Source: SAR202 cluster bacterium (lineage in GTDB: Bacteria > Chloroflexota > Dehalococcoidia > UBA3495). Taken from it: a stretch of DNA of 35,972 bases. The number at the start of each line of letters is the position of its first letter. Positions within the stretch are counted from its first letter, which is position 1. The translations under genes and the position numbers were made by a program. This document shows, one piece after another, positions 26,524 to 34,023 of this stretch. The stretch is taken from the NCBI GenBank assembly GCA_009392775.1, contig VFFT01000064.1:1-35972 (forward strand), read 5' to 3'. The notes beneath the pieces were generated by a model that made no database searches, was not told the origin of the DNA, and worked only from the letters and a program-made list of their open reading frames with translations.

Positions 26524-26937
26524 ATGCAGATGCAGAATGATTTCCGGAAATCGGCAGAGTTAGCTAAGCGAGCAACGACATCTATCAGCCCTGCTGCCGC
26601 ATACAAATTGTTACGTGAGTCTCCAAATTCACTCTTAATTGAGACCAGAGATCCAACTAATGTTCCAGATGAACACCGTGTCGATGGTAGCATAATAATA
26701 TCGATGGACAAATTGGTTGAATCCTCAGAAAATTCATTAAATCTTGCAGAGTTAGATTCTAGATTAGAGGACAAGGACCTACTAATCATTACGACTTGAA
26801 AATTGGGCAATAGGGCCGCCGTGAGCGCCCAGATTCTGGGAAACCTAGGATTCAAACACGTTTCGTACATAGAGGGAGGCATGGAATCCTGGAAAGATAG
26901 TGGATTGCCGACACAGTTTAACGACATATCAAGTTAA
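26524..26937 (+). CDS. Rhodanese-domain protein with in-frame TGA at catalytic Cys (possible selenoprotein)
   Basis: A single-domain rhodanese (sulfurtransferase) whose frame is open from ATG 26524 (an upstream TTG 26416 is also possible) to TAA 26935-26937 except for TGA at 26797-26799. Before the TGA: ISPAAAYKLLRES...LLIETRDP and DEHRVDGSIIIS, the CH2A region. Directly at the active loop the frame reads ITT-[TGA]-KLGNR, so TGA occupies the catalytic position of CxxGxR. After it come AQILGNLGFKHVSYIEGGM and ESWKDSGLP, the canonical rhodanese ending. GAGG precedes the ATG. Either TGA encodes selenocysteine (or is read through) or the gene carries one nonsense mutation. Reported as one gene with a recoding candidate; the total is 137 residues from 26524. 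Confidence 0.7.
26813..26830 (+). promoter_or_regulatory. Candidate bacterial SECIS hairpin downstream of the TGA
   Basis: GGG-C-CGC pairs with GCG-CCC around the loop CGTGA (bulged C on the 5' side). The loop starts 21 nt after the TGA and has G in its second position. Bacterial SECIS elements are described as hairpins whose apical loop lies roughly 16-37 nt downstream of the UGA, with a G in the first two loop positions. This one fits but is short and could arise by chance. Confidence 0.4.
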
Positions 26938-26951
26938 TAATTAGATCATTA

Positions 26952-27143
26952 GTGGAAATATTTAGAAAATATCTTAGTTGTTTCGTTATTGTATTAATTT
27001 GCACATTGTTGTTTAGTGTATTTGGTGTGATAGCTACGTCAATTGGATTATCTGAAAACCTTTTGGTGTATGTGATCGTGATTGTATTTATAGCGTTCTT
27101 TGGTTGGCGAATATACACAAAATACAAGGCGAATGGGGAATGA
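26952..27143 (+). CDS. Small two-pass membrane protein
   Basis: A 63-residue protein with two hydrophobic segments at about 9-31 and 38-55, ending in a basic tail. GTG start; the SD is unclear. It begins 14 nt after the rhodanese stop (26937), so it may be co-transcribed. No family is recognised. Confidence 0.55.
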   Translation: MEIFRKYLSCFVIVLICTLLFSVFGVIATSIGLSENLLVYVIVIVFIAFFGWRIYTKYKANGE

Positions 27144-27236
27144 CAGCATTATTGTGAGTATAGTCGTTTTTTATAGTTTTTCCGCTAAATGAATTGGGGA
27201 ATTATTTCCGCACATGTTAAATATGCTGGAGCTATT

Positions 27237-27806
27237 ATGATTGACAGGAGCCTAAGTAGAAAATATCTGCGTAGTTTGATGATTCTGATGGCTCTAGTAG
27301 CTTCTGTCGCTACAACAGGATGCGAATCGGGAAACGTAGATGAAGTTGATGTAGGAGACAATAGTTCTAGTGCAGACTTTGTCAAGAAAGAACCTACTTT
27401 ACCAGCTCCGTCTTCTATTAAATCCGATAAAGATGATGTGTTGGTTATTTCTGCAGAAGAACTCGTCAAAGGGATAACTAAGAACTCTGTGAAAAAGAAC
27501 ATCAAGGAATATTTCGGGAAATATGCCGAAATAACTGGGGATGTGATGTCGATTACTAAAGGTCGCGACACACCAATAATAGAGTTGGTTCTGGAAGGAA
27601 ATAACGGCGACGCAGAAGTAGCGTATGTTATGTGTGTAATAACCGACTATGACCAGGCGGAAATGGATGAAATTTCAGAAGGCCAATCAGTCACTATAAC
27701 AGGGAAAATTACCGCTATGGCAGAAGTACCTGGCGAAGGCATGGTCTCATTTTTTACAGAAAGAAACTTTCAAGCTCAAATTGTGAAGTCTTGTAATATA
27801 AAATAA
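27237..27806 (+). CDS. Lipoprotein with OB-fold (tRNA_anti-like) domain
   Basis: A 189-residue protein with a hydrophobic leader and lipobox VATTGC (Cys29 from the chosen start). A linker of about 50 residues is rich in Ser, Asp and Lys. From about residue 90 the text NIKEYFGKYAEITGDVMSI, IIELVLEG, YVMCVITDY and GQSVTITGKITAM fits an OB-fold of the tRNA_anti-like type found in cell-envelope proteins. GGAG five bases before ATG 27237 fixes the start; a longer frame opens at 27189. The ligand is unknown. Confidence 0.72.
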   Translation: MIDRSLSRKYLRSLMILMALVASVATTGCESGNVDEVDVGDNSSSADFVKKEPTLPAPSSIKSDKDDVLVISAEELVKGITKNSVKKNIKEYFGKYAEITGDVMSITKGRDTPIIELVLEGNNGDAEVAYVMCVITDYDQAEMDEISEGQSVTITGKITAMAEVPGEGMVSFFTERNFQAQIVKSCNIK

Positions 27807-27846
27807 AATCCTTTTGGTGATTCTCATTTCGGGGTATACAGATCTA

Positions 27847-28725
27847 CTACGAGTTGCCTAACCACGGTTTCTCAGCCCAATTGCCGGTGTCTTCTTCGTT
27901 CTCGTCCCAGATTTCCAGGAGTTTTTGTAATCGTTCTTCCTCTTCGTAAATTTGAATGATCTGGTGATCGGTCGGAGGTCTGTATTCTTCTGGGACTAGT
28001 CCAGTATCTTCATCGTTGTCTAGCATTTCCTGTGTGACTCCAATCATTCTTTTTTCAAGTTGATCGAATAGGCTCAGCATTGATGTCATACGTTCAAGTC
28101 TTTGGTCAATTTCTACTAGTTTTAATTCGAGTTCTTCTAGTATGCCGCTGACTTTCGATATAGTTGCATAATAATGCGCAGGCATATCTGGCGAATCTAC
28201 GAGTTCTGCTGGAGGATCACTTGGTGAACGTAATGTAGAAGTTTCGGCGTCATTTATTTTTTTAGGTGGTTCGTTTTGAAGATCTGTCTGATTGATACTA
28301 TTTGAATTGCTTCTGTAAGCGTATATGTAATCCATGACCATCCCCTGCAGGTGCTTAATAATAATAGCATCTGGTTCATAGTTATAAATTACATGTTCAA
28401 GTACGTCTTTTGTAATGAGTATAGCGTCGTCTCGAGTAAGTGATCCGTACCTCCGAATTTGACTGTGCTCTCGAACAGACCGACGGGCTAACACTTCACA
28501 TAAATGGAGTGTAGGGTCTCCAGAGTTTGAAAATGTTGAGGTCCTAGCTTGTCTCGCGGTCTTCCAATCTGACCAGTTGTCGTCATTTGCCCACCTTCTA
28601 AGGGTTGCCTCAGATAATTTGAGAGAGTACCTGTCTCTAATCGTTTGCCTCACTTCTTGAGGCCGATTTCCTGATTCCCATAACCTTCTTGCATAACTTC
28701 GTATTTCCAATGAATAGGCGGGCAT
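27847..28725 (-). CDS. HTH protein with acidic coiled-coil tail
   Basis: A 292-residue protein. Residues 1-55 form a helix-turn-helix of the phage terminase small-subunit / transposase type: LWESGNRPQEVRQTIRDRYS and ATLRRWANDDNW. The rest is helical, with a long coiled coil at about 195-230 (LEELELKLVEIDQRLERM) and a very acidic end, finishing WAEKPWLGNS. AGGAGAAGGTA at the ATG is a strong SD. I do not recognise the family. It shares this general layout with the protein at 32354-33211. Confidence 0.6.
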   Translation of the reverse strand: MPAYSLEIRSYARRLWESGNRPQEVRQTIRDRYSLKLSEATLRRWANDDNWSDWKTARQARTSTFSNSGDPTLHLCEVLARRSVREHSQIRRYGSLTRDDAILITKDVLEHVIYNYEPDAIIIKHLQGMVMDYIYAYRSNSNSINQTDLQNEPPKKINDAETSTLRSPSDPPAELVDSPDMPAHYYATISKVSGILEELELKLVEIDQRLERMTSMLSLFDQLEKRMIGVTQEMLDNDEDTGLVPEEYRPPTDHQIIQIYEEEERLQKLLEIWDENEEDTGNWAEKPWLGNS

Positions 28726-29013
28726 TACCTTCTCCTATGAGCGGTTACTAATCGGAATTGGGACTTAACAAGCTTGTTTGTAGCTGTAGTCTATACTTCA
28801 TGGCCCTATGTAACAATACATCAATTATCCTTTGGATTGATGGACTATTGATGATCTTTGTAGATTTGTGATATCAAGTACCAATGACATCTGTCAGGAT
28901 ATTCCGCGATAAATTCACATCTGGCTTAATCGGGGTTTGCATCCGATAACCGCCCTGTTAGAATGCGAAATCATCCTAGGTTGCGCCCTGAATTGCAGTA
29001 TGGAGGAATTGAA

Positions 29014-29316
29014 ATGCCTGATAAAGAACTAGGAGACGTGGGATCTTACATAATGCTTGAAAATGATCATGTGAGGGTTTGGCAAAATGATCTAGAACCA
29101 GGTGAGTCTAGTGACTGGCACGTTCACACGACTAATTATCTATTCATAGCCACGGTACATGGTGATTTGAAAGTAGAATTCAGTGACAGTTCGTCTCATG
29201 CTATAGAATTAGAGGTAGGCCAGGTTACTATGGGGGAGAAGGATTCTGTCCACCAACTGACTAATGTCGGCGATACCCGTTACACGAGTGTGATAATCGA
29301 GTTAAAGAACGAATAA
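29014..29316 (+). CDS. Small cupin-domain protein
   Basis: A 100-residue single cupin: WQNDLEPGESSDWHVHTTNYLFIATVHGDLKVEF contains the HxH metal motif (WHVH) in the first cupin block, then GDLKVEF and a second block HQLTNVGDT. ATG 29014 follows GGAGGA at the right distance; the frame is open 17 codons further upstream. The bound metal and substrate are not predictable. The 288-nt upstream interval (28726-29013) holds the SD of the HTH gene and no other clear signal. Confidence 0.8.
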   Translation: MPDKELGDVGSYIMLENDHVRVWQNDLEPGESSDWHVHTTNYLFIATVHGDLKVEFSDSSSHAIELEVGQVTMGEKDSVHQLTNVGDTRYTSVIIELKNE

Positions 29317-29397
29317 TACTAGAACCACAACCATTATTACTATTATGATTTGATAACTATTAGGTTTACTAACATTAGAGATATCTTACACAGGTTT

Positions 29398-29475
29398 CTA
29401 GGATATCAATTTACAGATGGCTAACCCTGCTACTGCTCCTATTAGCATCGTGACTATATATAGAGATATCCTCAT
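29398..29475 (-). CDS. Tiny hydrophobic protein (25 residues), overlapping pair
   Basis: ATG 29475 overlaps the stop of the preceding tiny ORF as TAATG. The product has 25 residues, nearly all one transmembrane helix (MRISLYIVTMLIGAVAGLAI). GAGG seven bases upstream, inside the preceding ORF, is a good SD. It is supported by the SD, the overlap and the strongly hydrophobic composition. Confidence 0.4.
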   Translation of the reverse strand: MRISLYIVTMLIGAVAGLAICKLIS

Positions 29476-29561
29476 TATTGGGCCTCTTGGCCAATAAAAA
29501 AGATAATTAGTGAGACCATTATCAGTCCAGCTATTAGATATTTGCTTAATTTACTTCTCAT
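29475..29561 (-). CDS. Tiny hydrophobic protein (28 residues), overlapping pair
   Basis: A 28-residue ORF with one hydrophobic helix at about 9-24 (YLIAGLIMVSLIIFFIG) after a basic start, MRSKLSK. It ends TAATG, coupling it to the next tiny ORF. The SD is weak. The pair is the main content of the 502-nt interval between the cupin and the dehalogenase-like gene (29317-29818); the rest of that interval holds no clear signal except a short stem near 29644. Confidence 0.4.
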   Translation of the reverse strand: MRSKLSKYLIAGLIMVSLIIFFIGQEAQ

Positions 29562-29818
29562 ATATAACCATTTGGGTCAGCGAGGCGATATTGTGACAGG
29601 ATAGTCTGTTTCGACCTATCAAGCAATGCTTGCTGTTATTTTACTAGGAATCTTAATACAATTTCCTAGGATATTTTTCCGTATGATTAATCTCTTGGTT
29701 GTGGTACTAGCGGTGTAGCATTAATGTTCGAATTCTGGACCATAATGGCGTCTGCATTTTAAATCTCTCACGCTATACTCGCTGGTATGACGATGAGAAT
29801 TAGGAGAAGATAAACAAT

Positions 29819-30790
29819 ATGAAAAAGGGGTATATAATCAGGGACATCACGTCGGGCGACTACTACGCTGACCCGACTAACTGTGGGACTAGTGCTATAG
29901 CTAGTCTTTTTCCTGGTTTCAAACATCAAGATATCCGAACTTCCGGAGCTGTAATTCGCCTGCGTCACGGGGGTTCTGGTCCACCTTTATTGCTGCTACA
30001 TGGTAATCCAGAGAACCATGTGAGTTGGCATAAGGTTGCCAGACGACTATCTGAGAATTATCACGTGGTTATACCTGATCTCCGTGGATACGGAGATAGC
30101 TCACTTCCAGAACCTGGTGATAATCATATTAATTATTCCTTCCGTGAAATGGCATTAGATATGATTGAAGTGATGGCTACTCTCGGTTATGAAGAGTTCT
30201 ATGTTGCTGGCCATGATAGAGGTGGGCGTACTGTTCATCGCATGTGTATAGATCATCCTGAGCGAATACTCAAGGTTTGTTTAATGGATGTATTGCCAAA
30301 TCATTTTGTATGGAATAATACTTCAAAAGACTGGGTCATACGCACATGGCATTGGGGATTCATGGCGCAGCCTGCGCCCCTGCCGGAAAGAATGATCAGT
30401 GCGGTTTCAGCGGAGTTCTTCCTGACGAGTCGTATGGTTATACGTGGAGGCACGGGGCTTGGATTTCTGACAGAGGATGCACTAAACGAGTATATCCGGT
30501 GCTATACCCTCAAAACGATTACTGGTTCATGTAATGACTACAGGGCAACAGCCACTTGTGACTTGGAAATGGATACAGCAGACAAGGATAAGAAGGTGAC
30601 GCAGCCGTTACTACTTGTGTGGGGAGCGAGAGGTCAGTCTGAAGAGCGTTCCGAGGCATTTGTTAATGTGTGGCGTGATTATGCAGATAACATAGTAGAG
30701 ACTGATCCCTTACAATGTGGACACTATATCCAGGAAGAGGTCCCAGACCAAATCTACGATCATTTCACTAAATTCTTTCGGGTAGATTGA
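29819..30790 (+). CDS. Haloacetate dehalogenase-like alpha/beta hydrolase
   Basis: A 323-residue alpha/beta hydrolase. HGNPENH at 61-67 gives the oxyanion hole. The nucleophile Asp133 is in GHDRGGR, with Arg134 and Arg137 in the positions that bind carboxylate in fluoroacetate dehalogenase. HW at 178-179 matches the halide pocket, DYRA with Tyr241 the third pocket residue, and His302 (GHYIQEE) is the catalytic base. This combination is closer to fluoroacetate dehalogenase than to epoxide hydrolase. The first 40 residues are an extension. AGGAGAAG precedes the ATG. The substrate remains untested. Confidence 0.82.
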   Translation: MKKGYIIRDITSGDYYADPTNCGTSAIASLFPGFKHQDIRTSGAVIRLRHGGSGPPLLLLHGNPENHVSWHKVARRLSENYHVVIPDLRGYGDSSLPEPGDNHINYSFREMALDMIEVMATLGYEEFYVAGHDRGGRTVHRMCIDHPERILKVCLMDVLPNHFVWNNTSKDWVIRTWHWGFMAQPAPLPERMISAVSAEFFLTSRMVIRGGTGLGFLTEDALNEYIRCYTLKTITGSCNDYRATATCDLEMDTADKDKKVTQPLLLVWGARGQSEERSEAFVNVWRDYADNIVETDPLQCGHYIQEEVPDQIYDHFTKFFRVD

Positions 30791-30821
30791 AATGCCTAGA
30801 GAGTAATCTTAAGTCTAAAAG

Positions 30822-30921
30822 CTAGCTCATCATCTGTTACCCTGAACATCATCAACCCTTCAAGCAGATGATGAGCTAGTATCGGAGGGATGGCAGAGGA
30901 ATGTCGACCCTCCGATACTAG
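30822..30921. other. Two tandem perfect hairpins bounded by CTAG
   Basis: Hairpin 1: 15-bp perfect stem, 30822-30836 with 30865-30879, 28-nt loop. Hairpin 2: 14-bp perfect stem, 30876-30889 with 30908-30921, 18-nt loop. The two share CTAG at 30876-30879, and CTAG stands at both outer ends. Only one can use the shared four bases. They lie 31 nt after the dehalogenase-like gene. A terminator without U-tract, a small RNA or a mobile-element remnant are possible. Confidence 0.6.
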
Positions 30922-31027
30922 GATATTAAATCCCATTAATAGCTAGTCCACAGAATATATTCGTCATTTTCGTATGCTCAGCATGATGCTGGATGAATCT
31001 GACGTATATATTTAGACAAACATCGTT

Positions 31028-31234
31028 TTAAACAAAAAGAAAATAGACTATTGCGATGATAATCAGACCGCATATCATGACAAAGCTAATCCTGAAAGTT
31101 GTCCTGCTTAGCTCTGGCAATCGTCTGATTTTTTTGTCTAGACTTGTTATTACTATTGCAGGGACAGTTATAGGCATCAATATCTCCGTAACAAGATATC
31201 TCAAAATACGTGCGACTTTGCCTGCAAATATCAT
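31028..31234 (-). CDS. Small two-pass membrane protein
   Basis: A 68-residue protein from ATG 31234, chosen because AAGGGAG lies five bases upstream; the frame runs ten codons further. Hydrophobic segments are at about 10-30 and 48-67, separated by a basic loop with KKIRRLPELSR. No family is recognised. Together with several other short membrane proteins in this third of the window it forms a loose group of unknown function. Confidence 0.6.
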   Translation of the reverse strand: MIFAGKVARILRYLVTEILMPITVPAIVITSLDKKIRRLPELSRTTFRISFVMICGLIIIAIVYFLFV

Positions 31235-31445
31235 GTTTACTCCCTTTTGACAACATTTCTTCAAGCCTAAGGTAACTTCAAGTGTTCTATCGGATGAGGA
31301 GTCGTTTAGGTCAATTTAGCTGCTCTTAGTATGGAACAAATGTAAATTTTACCTTAATAACTAGTGGTATCAAATGACCTATAGTTACACTTTAGACATA
31401 AAACGTATTTGATGCAGGTGAATAAACCTGTAGTGAGGAGGATTC

Positions 31446-31670
31446 ATGACACGATTTATTGGCGAGCACAATCGAAAATGGAAGATTTCAATGATGATTT
31501 TGATCGCTGCATCGTTGGTGTTATTTGTAGGAGGATTCACTGAGATAGAACACCTACCATCTCTTCGGAGTTTCAGTGCGGCAGCCGTTCTTGCAATACT
31601 GGCTAGGATTGTACAAGCCCATTACCACAATCGAGAGTTGCTGGGAAACCCTGAAATTGACCTTGGGTAA
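31446..31670 (+). CDS. Small two-pass membrane protein
   Basis: A 74-residue protein with a basic start (MTRFIGEHNRKWK) and hydrophobic segments at about 14-30 and 42-58. GAGGAGG is seven bases before the ATG, a strong ribosome site. No family is recognised. The 210-nt upstream gap contains a short CAGGT...ACCTG stem just ahead of the SD. Confidence 0.62.
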   Translation: MTRFIGEHNRKWKISMMILIAASLVLFVGGFTEIEHLPSLRSFSAAAVLAILARIVQAHYHNRELLGNPEIDLG

Positions 31671-31697
31671 AGATATTATTGAAATGCATCCGACCTG

Positions 31698-31859
31698 TCA
31701 GGCTTTTCTGAGAAATGGTATAAGAAAAATCAAACATGCAACTAAGAAAAATACAGAACCAAACATTGACCAAAATGAACCGACGCTTGCAATAATAAAT
31801 CCTATCGCTGAAACGATAAAAAGTATCCATCCAATAAAATTGATTTTGTTGTTGCTCAT
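31698..31859 (-). CDS. Small membrane protein (53 residues)
   Basis: An open frame of 53 residues starting MSNNKINFIGWILFIVSAIG and ending in PFLRKA, with two closely spaced hydrophobic segments at about 7-27 and 33-48. Its length and codon pattern (ATG, basic and polar ends, hydrophobic middle) resemble other small membrane proteins here. The SD is weak (GAAAGG 10 nt upstream). It is convergent with the small membrane gene ending at 31670. Confidence 0.5.
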   Translation of the reverse strand: MSNNKINFIGWILFIVSAIGFIIASVGSFWSMFGSVFFLVACLIFLIPFLRKA

Positions 31860-31985
31860 TAGCTGATGCCTTTCTATTCTTAACCACGTGATCTGAAGTT
31901 GCTATATACGCTTGATGCTAGTTGTTAACCCTTGCTGTTAATACATAAAATACCCCTTTTACCAATAGAAGATTGTACCACTGGT

Positions 31986-32201
31986 TCAGTTTTCGGAGTC
32001 TGCGTCATCATCTCCGTATATGCTCTTTCTCCAGCATGTCCGACACCCCCATTTCGGTGATGGGAAGTCGGGAAGGCATCCAGCTATAAAGAAATCGTCG
32101 GCGCCACCATCTTCCGGAGGTGGCCCAGCTGGCATCCCGTATAGGTAAGGGATCATAATACTTTTGCAATCGGGGCATGTTGGTTTTGTTCTATTAGTCA
32201 T
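31986..32201 (-). CDS. Zinc-ribbon small protein (copy A)
   Basis: A 71-residue protein with CPDC at 9-12, PPPEDGG in the middle, GC, and CRTC near residue 54. Cys pairs at either end of a compact domain fit a zinc ribbon. Its sequence PTCPDCKSIMIPYLYG through FIAGCLPDF is shared with copy B at 34024-34260. ATG 32201 has GGGGGA seven bases upstream; the frame opens six codons earlier. The tail is acidic (DDDADSEN). The function is unknown. Confidence 0.65.
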   Translation of the reverse strand: MTNRTKPTCPDCKSIMIPYLYGMPAGPPPEDGGADDFFIAGCLPDFPSPKWGCRTCWRKSIYGDDDADSEN

Positions 32202-32353
32202 ATCCACGTCCCCCTTCACTTCTTGATTTCTTCTGCTTTATACTAGTCATTAGATAATCTCTCCTTTAAATAGGGGTATGTTCCACAATGTACGAGGTTG
32301 TCTAGCTGGCTAGGTGCAACACACACCTAGTCAGCACTTCTTATGGGTATCCG

Positions 32354-33211
32354 CTATGGTAAACCGTCGTTGTGTGGCCATTTATAGGGGTTCCATTTTT
32401 CTTCGTCTAGATCCTCCTTGTTTTTAGTAAGCTTCTGAAGTTCTTCCAATATAGCCCGGCTAATCGACATTTGCTCTTTGCTAAGTGCAATTTGTTCGCC
32501 CAGTAGATCTTTAATATCCGTATCATCAATATTTGTTTCTTCCCAATCCATCTCTTGCCAGTGTTCATCTGGGTCTTCAGAGATTTCCATTCTCATTGCA
32601 TCAAATTCGAGTCTGTGCTGTGCTAATTCGTCCATCCCCGCCCGTATTTGGGTATCTTCTGCCATAGCAATATAATCCCTGATTTCTATAAGCAATTCGC
32701 TCAACTCTCTGTCAAGGTCATCATCTTGCATATTGTCGTAGTCGAGATTAGGACTTAGGGATTCCCACGGCTTGGAAGCAAGGAAGGTGTCCAGTTCTTT
32801 GAAATCCTTTTTCCCCTCAGCCATATCTGCTAAATAATTTGATGCAAAGCGCCATGCGTATAACGGAGGAAGGCTGGGAGCGATTCCTTGAATCCAGGTA
32901 ACCCAATTTACCTCTTCTTGAGTGAATGATCGTTTCTTGCCCTTGGTGTCTTCTATTACGGTTCTTAAAACTTCCATAATTTTGGCCGATTCTTCACCAG
33001 TGGCGCTCAATCTGTCCCAGAAGGTCTGGTTGTCTCTAAGCGTTTTTATTCGGTTTTGTACTGCCCTGATATGCAGGGAATGGTCTCCAAACAACGTAGG
33101 TAAAAACTTTGTGATCTCATTACCGTTCCAGCCTTCTCTGGCGAGCCTATGTATTAGCCTAGTTTGCTTGGCATTGGTAGGTTTTCCTCGGTTATCTTTT
33201 GCGTCTGTCAT
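32354..33211 (-). CDS. HTH-like protein with acidic C-terminal half
   Basis: A 285-residue protein. Residues 15-62 (QTRLIHRLAREGWNGNEITK and the following helix) could be a helix-turn-helix. The middle is helical with several tryptophans, and the C-terminal half is strongly acidic (DDDLDREL, DWEETNIDDTDIKD). It ends KWNPYKWPHNDGLP. The ATG has no clear SD. Upstream lie three ATGCGTA repeats that may be its operator. The family is not recognised. The layout resembles the protein at 27847-28725, although the sequences are not obviously alike. Confidence 0.55.
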   Translation of the reverse strand: MTDAKDNRGKPTNAKQTRLIHRLAREGWNGNEITKFLPTLFGDHSLHIRAVQNRIKTLRDNQTFWDRLSATGEESAKIMEVLRTVIEDTKGKKRSFTQEEVNWVTWIQGIAPSLPPLYAWRFASNYLADMAEGKKDFKELDTFLASKPWESLSPNLDYDNMQDDDLDRELSELLIEIRDYIAMAEDTQIRAGMDELAQHRLEFDAMRMEISEDPDEHWQEMDWEETNIDDTDIKDLLGEQIALSKEQMSISRAILEELQKLTKNKEDLDEEKWNPYKWPHNDGLP

Positions 33212-33213
33212 AT

Positions 33214-33275
33214 ATGCGTATAAGTTCTTTATACTGTTTATTTATAATGCGTAATAATAGTTAGTATAATGCGTA
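33214..33275. repeat. Three direct ATGCGTA repeats upstream of HTH gene
   Basis: ATGCGTA occurs at 33214-33220, 33247-33253 and 33269-33275. The last two are embedded in TATAATGCGTAATAAT and TATAATGCGTATTATT, the latter with palindromic ATAAT/ATTAT arms. They lie immediately upstream of the minus-strand HTH gene, where an autoregulatory operator would sit. Confidence 0.5.
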
Positions 33276-33433
33276 TTATTGTAATCCTCAAGTAGTAATA
33301 ACAGTATATAAGTTTACATAACGGTTCGTGTCGTGATTAAGCATACCCCCGACGTTCCCAGTATATTGAGACCTGGGTTTTAATTACTCTCAAGTTTGGT
33401 ATTATTAGAAATATAAAATCAGAGGAGTAGAAC

Positions 33434-33721
33434 ATGCCAGGAATATCCAAAACAGTAATTAGTTTGCAACCAGGCAAAATGGACGAGGTAACTAAGTTAA
33501 TAGATTCTACGTCGAGCCAAGTGCTCGCATTAGAGGGTGTGATTGGATTTGCGGTTGCTGTTACGGGCGAAGATGAGATAACGGTCATAGGTGTTTATCA
33601 GAGTAGCCAAAATATGAATGATGCAAATGAGTCTATTCGGGAGATAATGTCAGGGTTGGTTCCGTTTGCCGCTGGACCTCCAGACAGAGGGCTATATTCG
33701 GGGGCATGGTTCTCAAACTAA
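33434..33721 (+). CDS. Small alpha/beta-barrel-like protein
   Basis: A 95-residue protein. SKTVISLQPGKMDEVTKLID, then LEGVIGFAVAVTGEDEITVIGVYQS, follows the beta-alpha-beta-beta pattern of ABM-like dimeric ferredoxin folds. No catalytic residues are recognised. GAGGAG is six bases before the ATG. A clear terminator follows at 33792-33826. Confidence 0.65.
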   Translation: MPGISKTVISLQPGKMDEVTKLIDSTSSQVLALEGVIGFAVAVTGEDEITVIGVYQSSQNMNDANESIREIMSGLVPFAAGPPDRGLYSGAWFSN

Positions 33722-33791
33722 GGAAGTCGAGAACACAAGCATCAAAAATATACCGCCGTAATGTGCCCAAAATAAAGGCGTTTTAACCCAT

Positions 33792-33826
33792 AAAAAGGCT
33801 CTGATCTCAACAATCAGAGCCTTTTT
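33792..33826 (+). terminator. Factor-independent terminator
   Basis: A 14-bp perfect stem AAAAAGGCTCTGAT / ATCAGAGCCTTTTT with a 7-nt loop and a run of seven T (33822-33828) on the plus strand. It ends the gene at 33434-33721. Confidence 0.92.
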
Positions 33827-34023
33827 TTCGTGGTTGTTTTGGGTAAATTAGGAAATTGTCGGGAGTGCTAGGGAGTAGCTCCACTACCCCACGTTACTTG
33901 AGGCACAACAGTGCTGAAGAAACTTTATCGGGGTCCTCCTCTCGGATACAGTGTTGTCCATTGGCAGATTTGGGAATAAAAGTGAGACTGGTTACCGTTA
34001 CTAGTGAAACTTCAGACACAATT

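Noticed and set aside
31576..31866. Plus-strand ORF of 96 residues
   Set aside because: It overlaps the good small membrane gene ending at 31670 and the 53-residue minus-strand ORF, has no SD and no recognisable similarity.
31603..31887. Minus-strand ORF of 94 residues
   Set aside because: It is an alternative frame over the same stretch as the 53-residue membrane ORF, whose composition is more protein-like.
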